Shown here in pieces: positions 53,148 through 61,832 of a DNA stretch of 64,000 nt. Where the stretch lies: positions 1,364,001-1,428,000 of the forward strand of contig NZ_CP102287.1 of NCBI RefSeq assembly GCF_025151385.1, written 5' to 3'. The notes under the pieces were generated by a model. That model made no database searches, was not told the DNA's origin, and saw only the letters and a program-made list of their open reading frames with translations. Numbering within the stretch: position 1 is the first letter of the stretch; each line of letters starts with the position of its first letter. The stretch is from Hoylesella buccalis ATCC 35310. Lineage in GTDB: Bacteria > Bacteroidota > Bacteroidia > Bacteroidales > Bacteroidaceae. Both the position numbers and the translations under genes were made by a program.

Positions 53148-53215
53148 CTATCAATTTGTTACTTTTTGAAATGTTAAAGGGTTTTCGTGGACAGTAGTGA
53201 AATTGATTTAGTATT

Positions 53216-53842
53216 ATGGCATTATTTTCAACACAAAATAAGAAAGTCTTTACAAGCCCTCTCAATTTGGATCATCCTATCTTGGTTCAAGTCTTGGGAA
53301 TCTGTTCGGCTTTGGCAGTAACTTCACAATTAAAGCCAGCTATTGTCATGGGATTGGCAGTGACGGTTATTACTGCATTTTCAAATGTAATTATTTCGAT
53401 TATTCGCAATACCATTCCGATGCGAATTCGTATCATCGTACAATTGGTTGTTGTGGCCGCATTGGTAACCATCGTGAGCCAAATCTTAAAGGCATACGCG
53501 TATGATGTGAGTGTCCAACTCTCAGTATATGTGGCCTTGATCATCACCAACTGTATTTTGATGGGACGCTTGGAAGCATTTGCGATGATGAACAAACCTT
53601 GGCCATCCTTCCTTGATGGAGTGGGAAATGGTTTAGGTTACGCAATGATTTTAGTGATTGTGGGAGCTCTTCGTGAATTGTTTGGTAGAGGTACTTTATT
53701 AGGATTTACGATTATTCCATCGTCTTTCTACGACTTTGGTTATATGAATAATGGTATGATGGCCACGCCGGCAATGGCTTTGATTCTTGTTGGATGTGTC
53801 ATTTGGATTCACCGTGCCTATTTCTATCAAGAAGAAAAGTAA
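53216..53842 (+). CDS. nqrD: NqrD, membrane subunit
   Basis: A 208-residue polytopic protein with about six helices. NCILMGRLEAFAMMNKP and DGVGNGLGYAMILVIVGALR are typical of NqrD/RnfE. NqrD and NqrE have inverted topology and together bind an intramembrane iron centre in the Na+ path. The ATG is 16 bp past the right end of the IS, so its mRNA must now either cross the IS or start from within it. Confidence 0.95.
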   Translation: MALFSTQNKKVFTSPLNLDHPILVQVLGICSALAVTSQLKPAIVMGLAVTVITAFSNVIISIIRNTIPMRIRIIVQLVVVAALVTIVSQILKAYAYDVSVQLSVYVALIITNCILMGRLEAFAMMNKPWPSFLDGVGNGLGYAMILVIVGALRELFGRGTLLGFTIIPSSFYDFGYMNNGMMATPAMALILVGCVIWIHRAYFYQEEK

Positions 53843-53872
53843 TTCATGCAATTTTAATCAATTAGAATTATT

Positions 53873-54481
53873 ATGGAACATATCATATCATTATTTTTCA
53901 GATCGATATTTGTCGACAACATGATCTTCGCATTCTTCCTTGGAATGTGTTCATTTTTGGCCGTATCGAAGAATGTAAAGACCTCGTTTGGTTTAGGCAT
54001 GGCAGTGACATTCGTGCTGTTTGTCACCGTTCCGGTAGACTACTTGCTTCAAACCAAAGTCCTGGATCCATTAGGATTAAGTTATTTGAGTTTCATTATC
54101 TTCATCGCTGTCATCGCCGGTATGACGCAATTGGTAGAAATGTTGGTCGAGAAATATAGTCCGTCACTCTATGCCTCATTGGGAATCTTCCTTCCTCTGA
54201 TTGCCGTAAACTGCGCCATCATGGGTGGTTCCATGTTCATGCAGCAACGTATCAATCTGGATCCAAGTAACACACAGTATATCGGTAATATCGCTGACGC
54301 GATTGCTTACGCTGTGGGAAGTGGATTGGGATGGACCCTTGCCATTGTCCTCATGGGGGCTATTCGTGAGAAATTACAATATAGTGATGTGCCAAAACCG
54401 CTTCAAGGTCTTGGAATCACCTTCATTACCGTAGGACTTATGGCCATTGCCATGATGTGCTTCTCTGGCTTAAAAATATAA
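53873..54481 (+). CDS. nqrE: NqrE, membrane subunit
   Basis: A 202-residue protein with about six membrane helices. It opens [20 protein letters not shown] and has [20 protein letters not shown] and [16 protein letters not shown], strongly conserved in NqrE/RnfA. The cysteines in GMCSF and VNCAIMG are the ligand candidates for the intramembrane iron centre. It is 30 bp after nqrD and 9 bp before nqrF. Confidence 0.95.
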   Translation: MEHIISLFFRSIFVDNMIFAFFLGMCSFLAVSKNVKTSFGLGMAVTFVLFVTVPVDYLLQTKVLDPLGLSYLSFIIFIAVIAGMTQLVEMLVEKYSPSLYASLGIFLPLIAVNCAIMGGSMFMQQRINLDPSNTQYIGNIADAIAYAVGSGLGWTLAIVLMGAIREKLQYSDVPKPLQGLGITFITVGLMAIAMMCFSGLKI

Positions 54482-54490
54482 TCATCAATT

Positions 54491-55762
54491 ATGGAATTTT
54501 CATTTATATTACAGAGCATTGCCGTATTCTTGACCGTCATTCTTTTGCTGGTCATCATACTGTTGGTCGCAAAAAAATATCTCTCGCCAAGCGGAAACGT
54601 CAATATCGTCATCAACGAAGATAAGACTCTCAGCGTTCCACAAGGTGCGTCCATCATGAGTACCCTTACACAAAATGGAATTTACCTCCCCTCTGCATGT
54701 GGCGGAAAGGGCAGTTGTGGACAATGCAAATTACAAGTGATTGAAGGAGGAGGCGAAATCTTGGATTCAGAGCGTCCTCACTTTACAAGGAAAGAGATAA
54801 AGAATAATTGGCGTTTAGGATGTCAGTGCAAGGTGAAAGGTGACCTCAAAGTCAAAATACCTGAAACCGTTTTAGGTGTCAAAGAATGGGAATGCACCGT
54901 CATCAGCAATAAAAACGTGTCGAGCTTTATCAAAGAGTTCAAAGTGCAGTTGCCTCCTGGCGAGCACATGGACTTCATACCAGGCTCGTATGCTCAAATA
55001 TCAATTCCCGCATACGATGTGATTGATTACGACAAAGATTTCGACAAAGATGACATTGGCGAAGAGTACATTGGCGCATGGAAGAAGTTCAACATTCTTT
55101 CTATCAAGGCTCACAACCCCGAGCCTACCGTACGCGCTTACTCCATGGCTAACTATCCTGAGGAAGGCGACATCATCATGCTGACCGTGCGTATTGCCTC
55201 AACACCATTCAAGCCACGTCCACAAGTGGGCTTCCAAGACGTTCCAACCGGTATTGCCTCCAGTTATATCTTCTCTTTGAAACCTGGTGATAAGGTAAAG
55301 ATGAGCGGACCATACGGTGACTTCCATCCCATCCTCGATTCAAAGAAAGAGATGATATGGGTTGGCGGTGGAGCTGGTATGGCGCCGTTGCGCAGTCAAA
55401 TCATGTATATGTTGAAGACATTGCACACCCGCGATCGCGAAATGCACTATTTCTATGGTGCTCGCTCACTGAACGAAGCATTCTTCTTGGATGATTTCCA
55501 CGAACTGGAGAAAGAATATCCCAACTTCCACTTCCATTTGGCATTGGACAGACCTGATCCTGTAGCTGATGAAGCTGGTGTGAAATACACGGCTGGTTTT
55601 GTTCATCAAGTAATGTATGAGACCTACTTGAAGGATCATGAAGCGCCAGAAGACATCGAGTACTACATGTGTGGCCCTGGTCCGATGAGTGCTGCTGTAC
55701 AAAAGATGTTGGATAGCCTTGGCGTTGATCCTGAATCTATCATGTTTGATAACTTTGGATAA
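54491..55762 (+). CDS. nqrF: NqrF, NADH-oxidising subunit with 2Fe-2S and FAD
   Basis: A 423-residue protein with an N-terminal membrane helix and a 2Fe-2S ferredoxin domain (SACGGKGSCGQCKL and LGCQCKV supply the four cysteines). A ferredoxin-reductase-like FAD/NADH domain follows (RAYSMANYPEEGD for FAD, WVGGGAGMAPLRSQI for NADH, YYMCGPGPM near the end). It takes electrons from NADH in the cytoplasm and passes them into the Nqr chain. It is the last gene of the operon, followed by a terminator. Confidence 0.96.
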   Translation: MEFSFILQSIAVFLTVILLLVIILLVAKKYLSPSGNVNIVINEDKTLSVPQGASIMSTLTQNGIYLPSACGGKGSCGQCKLQVIEGGGEILDSERPHFTRKEIKNNWRLGCQCKVKGDLKVKIPETVLGVKEWECTVISNKNVSSFIKEFKVQLPPGEHMDFIPGSYAQISIPAYDVIDYDKDFDKDDIGEEYIGAWKKFNILSIKAHNPEPTVRAYSMANYPEEGDIIMLTVRIASTPFKPRPQVGFQDVPTGIASSYIFSLKPGDKVKMSGPYGDFHPILDSKKEMIWVGGGAGMAPLRSQIMYMLKTLHTRDREMHYFYGARSLNEAFFLDDFHELEKEYPNFHFHLALDRPDPVADEAGVKYTAGFVHQVMYETYLKDHEAPEDIEYYMCGPGPMSAAVQKMLDSLGVDPESIMFDNFG

Positions 55763-55798
55763 GTTGAAACAAATCAACAACAACTTACATACAATTAT

Positions 55799-55829
55799 AA
55801 AAAGTCGCTGAATATCGGCGACTTTTTTG
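55799..55829 (+). terminator. Terminator after nqrF
   Basis: AAAGTCGC (55801-55808) pairs with GCGACTTT (55818-55825) around a 9-nt loop, extended by flanking A/T pairs, with a run of six Ts from 55823. Confidence 0.88.
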
Positions 55830-55929
55830 TATTCGGTATTTCATTATTATAGCATGATTTCGTATGTGTTTCTATCGTATATTCTCAAGTAGAAATATTT
55901 CTCTCTTCCTCAAAAATCTATCGTTAACG

Positions 55930-55960
55930 TTTGGAGTGTCACGTTGTTTGTTTATCTTTG
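55930..55960 (+). promoter_or_regulatory. Bacteroidota consensus promoter for the beta-barrel gene
   Basis: TTTG (55930-55933), 19 nt, then TATCTTTG (55953-55960) matches the consensus. The ATG at 55995 gives a leader of roughly 28 nt. Confidence 0.8.
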
Positions 55961-55994
55961 CATAAGTTTAATTTATTTTTAATAATTATCTTCT

Positions 55995-56603
55995 ATGAAA
56001 AAAGTTATTTTAAGTGCATGCGTTATGTTTATAACAATTGCAGCGTACGGACAGCGTGAAAAAGGTACGGTTACTTTACAGCCTAAAGTAGGTTTAAACA
56101 TGGCTACGATTACAAACGATAATGATGCCGACTCAAGATTTGCGCCAGTTGTTGGTGCCGAGGTTGAAGTGCAGGCTACTGACATGGTTAGTTTCTCGGG
56201 TGGATTACTTTACTCTATGCAGGGAGCTAAGGGAAAGATAGGCAATGTAGATGGAACAGTAAAGTTAGACTATATCAATGTTCCAATTCTTGCTAACGTC
56301 TATGTGGCTCATGGATTTGCCGTGAAGTTAGGTGTACAACCAGGCTTTTTAATCAACAATAAAGTCAAAGTTTCACAGAATGGTGTCAACGCAGAGGTTG
56401 ATTTAGAGAAATCTCTTAAAGCTGCGGGAATTGATGCCAAACTGAATAAGGTTGATATCTCTATTCCCGTTGGAGTTTCCTACGAGTTCAGCAATATAAA
56501 TATCGATGCACGATACAATTGGGGAGTAACCAAAATTATTGACGAAGACAGCAGTAAGAATAGTGTTTTCCAGATTACAGTTGGTTACAAATTTGCGCTG
56601 TAA
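55995..56603 (+). CDS. PorT-like outer-membrane beta-barrel protein
   Basis: A 202-residue protein with a signal peptide (MKKVILSACVMFITIAAYG, cut near QRE) and eight or so amphipathic strands (VTLQPKVGLNMATI, MVSFSGGLLYSMQGAKG, DYINVPILANVYVA, FAVKLGVQPGFLI). It ends ITVGYKFAL with a C-terminal aromatic/leucine. This is the outer membrane beta-barrel (OMP_b-brl_2) family common in Bacteroidota. Its function is unknown. It is monocistronic, with its own promoter and terminator. Confidence 0.85.
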   Translation: MKKVILSACVMFITIAAYGQREKGTVTLQPKVGLNMATITNDNDADSRFAPVVGAEVEVQATDMVSFSGGLLYSMQGAKGKIGNVDGTVKLDYINVPILANVYVAHGFAVKLGVQPGFLINNKVKVSQNGVNAEVDLEKSLKAAGIDAKLNKVDISIPVGVSYEFSNINIDARYNWGVTKIIDEDSSKNSVFQITVGYKFAL

Positions 56604-56664
56604 TGTGATATGAGCATATCAAAAATATGCTCTATAATTCCGTATCTAACTATTATTTAAAGGG

Positions 56665-56700
56665 AAAAATGTGCCTCCTTTTGTATGGAGGTACATTTTT
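56665..56700 (+). terminator. Terminator after the beta-barrel gene
   Basis: AAAAATGTGCCTCC pairs with GGAGGTACATTTTT (one G-T pair) around TTTTGTAT, ending in Ts. A second stem GAGCATAT/ATATGCTC lies just before it (about 56610-56632). Confidence 0.8.
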
Positions 56701-56733
56701 TGTTTGGCTAACATGATGAATTACACCGATGGG

Positions 56734-56852
56734 TATCAGGCGGACGTGATAAATCAGGACGATTCGGCGGGATGAATCATGTCGCATCAAGACGGTGTGT
56801 GTCAGGCGGACGTGATAAAACATGGCGGTGTGTGTCAGGCGGACCTGATAAA
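56734..56852. repeat. Three copies of a 20-bp repeat
   Basis: TGTCAGGCGGACGTGATAAA occurs at 56800-56819, with one-base variants at 56734-56753 (TATCAGG...) and 56833-56852 (...GACCTGA...). On the minus strand an open frame crosses it and gives YHVRLTHT-like repeats, but this looks like an intergenic repeat, not a gene. Confidence 0.6.
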
Positions 56853-56891
56853 TCACGCCCCTACGGATGAATCGCGTTTCGAAGGAAACAC

Positions 56892-56946
56892 AAAAATGCC
56901 TGACTTTCCATTGGCAACCACTCAGGTTGCTGTCTGGAAAGGCAGG
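56892..56946 (-). terminator. Terminator for the fimbrillin-like gene
   Basis: CCTG and CTTTCC (56899-56909) pair with GGAAAG and CAGG (56936-56946), with an inner GCAAC/GTTGC stem; on the minus strand CATTTTTGTG follows. A second perfect stem GTCTGATGC/GCATCAGAC (56960-56968 and 56984-56992) lies between it and the gene stop. Confidence 0.7.
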
Positions 56947-57012
56947 CTTGATGTTCTTTGTCTGATGCGCAGTTAACTTTCTGGCATCAGACTTCAACCG
57001 TCAGGCTTTGAT

Positions 57013-58971
57013 TTATTGAATATCCTTGAATGCAGGATAAACAGGATTCGGCGTACTGTTGCTCTTTGGATCCCATACAGGGCGAATGCTCTTGGCTTGT
57101 GTAACTCCGTTTCCTGATAAGTTCCACTCATGAGAACCGAAGAAAAAGTCTTGACTTAAATACAAAGATTTTACCGTTGAAGACATGTATTGTGCATAGG
57201 CTAATCTTCCATTAATCAGGTTTCGGTAACCAATTTTGGTTGCATTGTCTCTTCTTCTGCCAGCGATGGGTAAGAAAAGTCCCTTGTTGGCACGAACAAG
57301 AGCGGTTACATCATTATATTTATATAATGTATTTTTACCCGTCGGGAAATTTTTCTTGCGACGAGCGGAATTGTTGGTGGTGTTGGTGTAGAAGAATGCG
57401 CCATAAATACGCTTGCCCGTTGGAGCTATGCAATATGCAGGAATTACATTTGCTACCTCATATAGCGTTGTTAAATCATCAAATGTTGGCATTCGATATT
57501 TCTGGTTATCATTTCTTGTATGAAACCATACAATATCACCCCAGGCAGCAAGTTCTGGATTATTTTCAAATTCAGATGGCGTCATCTCTACCTGTTGTAG
57601 GCCTGCGGCTCCTTTATGTTTAAAAAACCTCTTGCATATATCAATCTTAGCGTCACCTGCTTTACAATTATTGTGTTTTAATGTCGTTGCTTTTTCTATA
57701 TCGCCAAAGCGGAACAAGTCAAGATCGTTGGGGTCTCCCTCGATATCCTTTTTTGTGAATTGAGAAGTAGTTTTTATTCCTAAATTTGGATCTGTCATAT
57801 CGTATTGCGATATCCACCATTGCGTTGGTGCGATACCCCAATAGTCGTTGCCTGATCCTTCTTCGCCATAGTGGATAAAGTTGCCCGTCGCCCATTTCAC
57901 ACCCTGCACTTCAACATAAGGATTGGCGACCACTTCTTTCATATTCTTCACTTTGGTACGGTACACCTTGTCAGCATTCAGTGTTATGTTGGCATATTCG
58001 CGGGCATAGCACTTGTTGCCGATATAGGCAGAGATGAGTACTTTCTCGTAGGTACCTGGTAACATGGCTGCATAAGTGTATTTGTTACTTTCAGAGGTGA
58101 ACTTTGGTTTTCCTTCTCCAGGCTTCAGTAACACGATGTCATTGTCACCTGAATTGGCATCATCCATGAAGATTCCCTCGCCAAGATCAAACACGTCGAT
58201 AGACTTCACGCCACTGATATAGACAGCGTCAATATCTTTGAGTGCAGCACCATTCTCATCGGTAAACTGAAAACCCCAAATGGCAATTTGACGTTTCATG
58301 GTACCCGCATTGGCTTTCACCGTATTGCCGCTCACCGAAGTGGGATTGGCCTTACCCCATTGGAAGTCAAATTTCTTACCAATGGTCTCTACTGTACCGT
58401 CTTGTTGGCTAAGATTAAGTTCTACATAGCGTTTGATTGTTTGCTCGGGTGCATAGTAAATAAAATCTTCTTTTCCCACCTGTCCCTCGTGTGAAACTTT
58501 TTCTGTTACTTTTTTCACGGATTGTATCGTGTTAGCTTTTTCATCATCGTCCGTCTCAGATTCGTCCAGCACAGACGGACTGGGATAGAGGAAACACAGC
58601 TGGTCTGTTGTACTGATAGCATTGACGGAACTGATTTGCCCTTCAAATTGTCCACTCTTGCCCAATGTCATATTACTGAGCAAGCTGAATTGATTTGCTG
58701 TACTCTTTTCATTATCACTTAGGTTGTAGGCAATAATCTTGTCTGCTTCCTCCCATGTTGAGTGCAGTGCATTGTCAGCACCCTCGCTCAACGAGCGTGT
58801 ACCAGTGGCATTGTCATTATTAGCAGTGGCCTCAACAGTCAGGCGGTAGGTGTGCATGTTGGCTGTTGTGCCAGATGCGTTGTCGATGTCATCATCTTGA
58901 CATGCTGTACATACGGACAGCGCTACCATTGCGCAGCTGACTGCCGTAAACCATTTCATCTTTGTATTCAT
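57013..58971 (-). CDS. Fimbrillin-like lipoprotein with C-terminal FISUMP-like domain
   Basis: A 652-residue lipoprotein: MKWFTAVSCAMVALSVCTAC ends with the lipobox cysteine at residue 24 and is followed by QDDDIDN. The ATG at 58971 is chosen because this signal begins there. Residues ~35-330 resemble fimbrillin family domains (HSTWEEADKIIAYNLSD, LCFLYPSPS, TYAAMLPGTYEKVLISAYIG, INLNADKVYRTKVKNM-like). The C-terminal ~300 residues (VQGVKWATGNFIHYG, YRMPTFDDLTTLYEVANVIP, GLFLPIAGRRRDN, WNLSGNGVTQAKSIRPVWD) resemble the Fibrobacter-major-paralogue (FISUMP) fold. It is probably a surface-exposed adhesin or fimbria-tip component. The same unit encodes a 59-residue peptide upstream. Confidence 0.75.
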   Translation of the reverse strand: MNTKMKWFTAVSCAMVALSVCTACQDDDIDNASGTTANMHTYRLTVEATANNDNATGTRSLSEGADNALHSTWEEADKIIAYNLSDNEKSTANQFSLLSNMTLGKSGQFEGQISSVNAISTTDQLCFLYPSPSVLDESETDDDEKANTIQSVKKVTEKVSHEGQVGKEDFIYYAPEQTIKRYVELNLSQQDGTVETIGKKFDFQWGKANPTSVSGNTVKANAGTMKRQIAIWGFQFTDENGAALKDIDAVYISGVKSIDVFDLGEGIFMDDANSGDNDIVLLKPGEGKPKFTSESNKYTYAAMLPGTYEKVLISAYIGNKCYAREYANITLNADKVYRTKVKNMKEVVANPYVEVQGVKWATGNFIHYGEEGSGNDYWGIAPTQWWISQYDMTDPNLGIKTTSQFTKKDIEGDPNDLDLFRFGDIEKATTLKHNNCKAGDAKIDICKRFFKHKGAAGLQQVEMTPSEFENNPELAAWGDIVWFHTRNDNQKYRMPTFDDLTTLYEVANVIPAYCIAPTGKRIYGAFFYTNTTNNSARRKKNFPTGKNTLYKYNDVTALVRANKGLFLPIAGRRRDNATKIGYRNLINGRLAYAQYMSSTVKSLYLSQDFFFGSHEWNLSGNGVTQAKSIRPVWDPKSNSTPNPVYPAFKDIQ

Positions 58972-59009
58972 TGTATTTGTTTTTACGGGTTTGTTACTTG
59001 GTGTGGTTA

Positions 59010-59189
59010 TTACCACATCTTAAAATCTTCTTCTTCTACGTCAAACTGCCAAGCCTTAGCATTCTGACCTTCAGTTGGGTCTCCACCGTATTCGGGGTCT
59101 TTGGTATCTGCACTGACTCCTGCGAGCAGTTGGTTGTCCACCTTCATGAAGGTGACGTCCATACTTGGTTTTTGATACTCTTTTTTCAT
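59010..59189 (-). CDS. 59-residue small protein upstream of the fimbrillin-like gene
   Basis: ATG at 59189 to TAA at 59010 encodes MKKEYQKPSMDVTFMKVDNQ, then LLAGVSADTKDPEYGG and an acidic aromatic end (AWQFDVEEEDFKMW). Small proteins of the form MKK.Y.KP.M....M....LLAGS are common in Prevotella and Bacteroides, often beside surface-protein genes, and are usually unannotated. The LLAG segment resembles a leader-type processing motif, but this is speculation. The stop is 38 bp before the fimbrillin-like gene start, suggesting one transcript. Confidence 0.7.
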   Translation of the reverse strand: MKKEYQKPSMDVTFMKVDNQLLAGVSADTKDPEYGGDPTEGQNAKAWQFDVEEEDFKMW

Positions 59190-59402
59190 ATTTCCTGTCT
59201 TTTAATGTTTTTACGTGTTTATAAAACTCTATATATAGAACCTGTGAAGGTATGAATTTTAGGATATTGATGTTGGGAAACGGGCATGCGAAAACAAAAG
59301 GGCTACTTTGTAGCATCCCCTTTCTGAATAGATATGACGCAACGCTTCTCGCGCGCGTATACGAACGAAAATAAGAGGTGATAGACGGTCGGTACGTCTA
59401 AA

Positions 59403-59427
59403 TGTGTGTGTGTGTGTGTGTGTGTGT
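59403..59427. repeat. TG dinucleotide microsatellite (12.5 units)
   Basis: Twenty-five bases of alternating TG lie in the long leader between the predicted promoter (59584-59616) and the 59-residue gene. Long dinucleotide runs slip during replication. Here the run is outside any gene, so length changes could alter leader folding rather than frame. Confidence 0.85.
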
Positions 59428-59583
59428 TAGCAAATTATTTGAATGTACCAAATAATCCACGTTAAAAGTGCCGAAGAAAGATGAATTTCTTCGGGCAACA
59501 CAACACCCCTGACCTATGTTGTCATGGAGTTGTGGGTGGGTTATGGTAGCTAATTTGCTCATTTGTTAATAGTTATACACTTT

Positions 59584-59616
59584 GCAAAGGTACATAGTTT
59601 TTTGATACCCAACAAG
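59584..59616 (-). promoter_or_regulatory. Predicted promoter for the small-protein/fimbrillin-like unit
   Basis: On the minus strand CTTG (59616 to 59613), 20 nt, then TACCTTTG (to 59585), close to the Bacteroidota consensus. It implies a ~390-nt leader (59190-59578) containing the TG run and a GCTAC/GTAGC hairpin with T-rich flank (around 59298-59320) that could act as an attenuator. Confidence 0.6.
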
Positions 59617-59730
59617 AAAAAGGTTGAATATTTTATAAAAAAAGATGCAAACTCGATCTTTGAAGGGCAAAGGTGTTGCACAACAAATGCCCTTCAATAA
59701 TAGCCGTAGGCTGGATGACTTGATATCCCC

Positions 59731-59930
59731 ACGGGCTGTAAGCCCAAAAGATTATAGCCCAAGGCAACACCTTGGGATTGGGAAACATTGAGGAGCCTGC
59801 GTCCTGTAAGGACAAAAGCATCAGACTGCCATTGCATTGCACTTGCTATTGCCTCTGTAGGGCGCACACCTCGTCGCACGCTTACCCAAGGCGTTGCCTT
59901 GGGCTATAGGCTTTTGGGCTTTCAGCCCGT
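59731..59930. repeat. Palindromic repeat element (46-bp inverted arms)
   Basis: The left arm 59731-59776 (ACGGGCTGTAAGCCCAAAAG...) and right arm 59885-59930 (...CTTTTGGGCTTTCAGCCCGT) are near-exact complements, including CCCAAGG/CCTTGGG subpalindromes. The 108-bp interior shows no gene. The structure resembles widespread Bacteroidota intergenic repeats of REP or MITE kind. It fills most of the gap between the fimbrillin unit promoter and aroC. Confidence 0.65.
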
Positions 59931-59994
59931 AGTCTACTTGAACTACATCCACATAGTATCATGCCCAGAGGTCGTTTATAGGTAAAAACAACCT

Positions 59995-60010
59995 TTCTTC
60001 AATCGAAGAA
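59995..60010 (-). terminator. Weak terminator candidate after aroC
   Basis: TTCTTC and GAAGAA pair around AATC; on the minus strand AGGTTGTTTTTACC follows. The stem is short, so support is modest. Confidence 0.4.
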
Positions 60011-60021
60011 TCGTGTACCTA

Positions 60022-61107
60022 TTATTTGAACTCTTTTACGGTTAAATCAAGAAGATAATTGTCTAAGATTACCATGGCTGCCATCGCCTCTACGATGGGA
60101 ACGGTGCGTGGCACGACACACGAATCGTGTCGACCGTTGGCCTTGAAGGCAACCGGATGGCCCTCAACGTCTACCGTTTGTTGCTCCATCAAGATGGTGG
60201 CCACAGGTTTGAACGCTACGCGAAAATAGATATCCTCGCCATTGCTGATGCCTGCCAGGATGCCTCCATTGTGGTTAGTGGCGGTGCGAATGCGCCCTTG
60301 GTCGTTGACAAACGGGTCATTCATCTCACTGCCTCGGTGGCTGACACACGCAAAACCTTCGCCATATTCAAAGCCCTTAGCGGCATTGATGGACAGCATA
60401 GCAGCCCCCAGTTGCGCATGCAGCTTATCAAACTCGGGCTCGCCCAGTCCTACGGGACATCCCTTGATGACACACGTCACGATTCCTCCCACCGTGTCAC
60501 CTTCCACCTTGACCTGTCGGATGAGTTGTTCCATCTGCTTGGCCTTTTCCTCATCGGGACAGCGTACCCTGTTGATTTCGGTCTTGGACAAGTCGTATAA
60601 ACGATAATCACGTTGCAAGGCAATGTCACCCACTTGTGACACATACGCCTGAATGGTAATTCCCAACCGTCGCAACACCAACTTCGCCAATGCGCCAGCC
60701 ACACATCTACTCAATGTGATGCGAGCCGATGAGCGTCCTCCACCACGATAATCGCGCAAACCATATTTCTGTTGATAGGTAAAGTCGGCGTGCGATGGAC
60801 GATAAAGATGCTGTAGACTGTCGTAATCTTTTGAATGCTGATTGGTGTTTGTCACCATGAAAACGATGGGTGCGCCAGTAGATTTTCCTTCATAGATACC
60901 ACTCAAGAAGCTCACTTCATCAGCCTCCCTGCGATCGGTGGTGATGCTACTTTGCCCCGGCCGCCGCCGGTTAAGCTCGTTTTGCACGAACTGCACATCG
61001 ATGTCTATGCCCGGCGGCATGCCATCAACAACCCCACCGACTGCCTCTCCATGGCTTTCACCAAAGGTTGTCAACGTGAAAATATGGCCAAATGTATTCC
61101 GCATCAT
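60022..61107 (-). CDS. aroC: Chorismate synthase AroC
   Basis: A 361-residue enzyme converting EPSP to chorismate, the last step of the shikimate pathway, with reduced FMN as cofactor. Signatures are [19 protein letters not shown] at the start, [13 protein letters not shown], the [19 protein letters not shown] block, and [20 protein letters not shown] with a C-terminal catalytic-region [16 protein letters not shown]. Full length for the family. It follows the FKBP gene by 60 bp on the same strand, probably co-transcribed. Confidence 0.97.
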   Translation of the reverse strand: MMRNTFGHIFTLTTFGESHGEAVGGVVDGMPPGIDIDVQFVQNELNRRRPGQSSITTDRREADEVSFLSGIYEGKSTGAPIVFMVTNTNQHSKDYDSLQHLYRPSHADFTYQQKYGLRDYRGGGRSSARITLSRCVAGALAKLVLRRLGITIQAYVSQVGDIALQRDYRLYDLSKTEINRVRCPDEEKAKQMEQLIRQVKVEGDTVGGIVTCVIKGCPVGLGEPEFDKLHAQLGAAMLSINAAKGFEYGEGFACVSHRGSEMNDPFVNDQGRIRTATNHNGGILAGISNGEDIYFRVAFKPVATILMEQQTVDVEGHPVAFKANGRHDSCVVPRTVPIVEAMAAMVILDNYLLDLTVKEFK

Positions 61108-61167
61108 CGTGTGTCAGGTTCGATCTATGAAAGAAATGTTGAAAAATTTGGAGGCGTTGTGCCTAAC

Positions 61168-61752
61168 TTAATGGCCGCAACCACATCCACCGTCATCTGA
61201 ACTACCACAGCCTCCGCAGCAACAGCCGCCCTCACTGTGACCACCACAACCGCATCCACCGGCCATTTGGTTCACCATTGCAGCAATTTCTTCGTTGGTA
61301 GCTTCGCGGTTTTCGATGACCTTTCCCTTAAAGTTGAGCGTTTTTCCAGCCAGGGGGTGATTCAAATCCACCTTCACCTGCTTGTCGTTCACCTCGAGAA
61401 TGCGTCCCATGAAGCGCGTACCCTCCTCGTTTTGCAAGGGTACCACCGCTCCTTCATAGATGTTCTCTGCATCAAATGTCCCATTAACGGTGAAAACTTC
61501 CCGCTCGAGATCCAACACATGCTCTGGCTGAAAATGCCCATAAGCCTGCTCTGGAGCCAGTTTCACCTCAAACTCTTGGTCTGCCTGTAAGTTAATGAGG
61601 GCATCTTCGAACAAATCGAGTGTCAGACCAAAGCCGCTGATAAACTGGTATGGCTGTGCTTCAGTAGCTTCTTCAACCAACGTCATTCCTTCGTTTTCAT
61701 CAGCATGCAGCTGGTAAGAAACGGCAATAAATTTATTAGTTTGTTTTTTCAT
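61168..61752 (-). CDS. slyD: SlyD-type FKBP peptidyl-prolyl isomerase
   Basis: A 194-residue cytoplasmic protein: split FKBP domain (residues ~8-70 and ~130-160) with an inserted-flap domain containing PEQAYGHFQPEHVL and VDLNHPLAGKTLNFKGKV, the SlyD signature. The tail is rich in cysteine, glycine and histidine (GGCGCGGHSEGG and following), a metal-binding tail as in E. coli SlyD. It speeds proline isomerisation and chaperones folding, possibly in metal delivery. The ATG at 61752 is chosen; the frame runs open to 61800. Confidence 0.9.
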   Translation of the reverse strand: MKKQTNKFIAVSYQLHADENEGMTLVEEATEAQPYQFISGFGLTLDLFEDALINLQADQEFEVKLAPEQAYGHFQPEHVLDLEREVFTVNGTFDAENIYEGAVVPLQNEEGTRFMGRILEVNDKQVKVDLNHPLAGKTLNFKGKVIENREATNEEIAAMVNQMAGGCGCGGHSEGGCCCGGCGSSDDGGCGCGH

Positions 61753-61823
61753 AAATTGTTTTTTTTGACTAATAGATTCATGTAGGCAGACGCATCTCAA
61801 ATCCTATCTTATCCGCTATTTAT

Positions 61824-61832
61824 GCAAAGCTA
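61824..61832 (-). promoter_or_regulatory. Possible slyD-aroC -7 box
   Basis: On the minus strand TAGCTTTGC (61832 down to 61824) matches TAnnTTTGC, 72 bp before the slyD ATG; a second match TACCTTTGC lies at 61887-61879. Neither has an obvious -33 TTTG. Confidence 0.4.

Larger units (their letters stand above)
51842..53199 (+). mobile_element. Complete IS4-family insertion sequence between nqrC and nqrD
   Basis: The 1358-bp element is bounded by perfect terminal inverted repeats (left CACTACTGTCCACGAAAA, right its exact complement TTTTCGTGGACAGTAGTG) and flanked by a 9-bp direct repeat AAATTGATT (51833-51841 and 53200-53208). Removing it and one repeat rejoins nqrC to nqrD with a gap of about 14 bp, the normal spacing in this operon. 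It carries one intact transposase gene in the same direction as the operon. Perfect ends suggest a recent insertion. Confidence 0.95.

Noticed and set aside
56734..56852. Possible CRISPR array
   Set aside because: Only three imperfect units, unequal spacing and no cas genes in the window.
56653..56997. 114-residue minus-strand frame with YHVRLTHT repeats
   Set aside because: It is produced by the 20-bp intergenic repeats and crosses two terminators; no start context.
59633..59985. Short frames in both directions across the palindromic repeat
   Set aside because: They come from the repeat arms and have no gene-like features.
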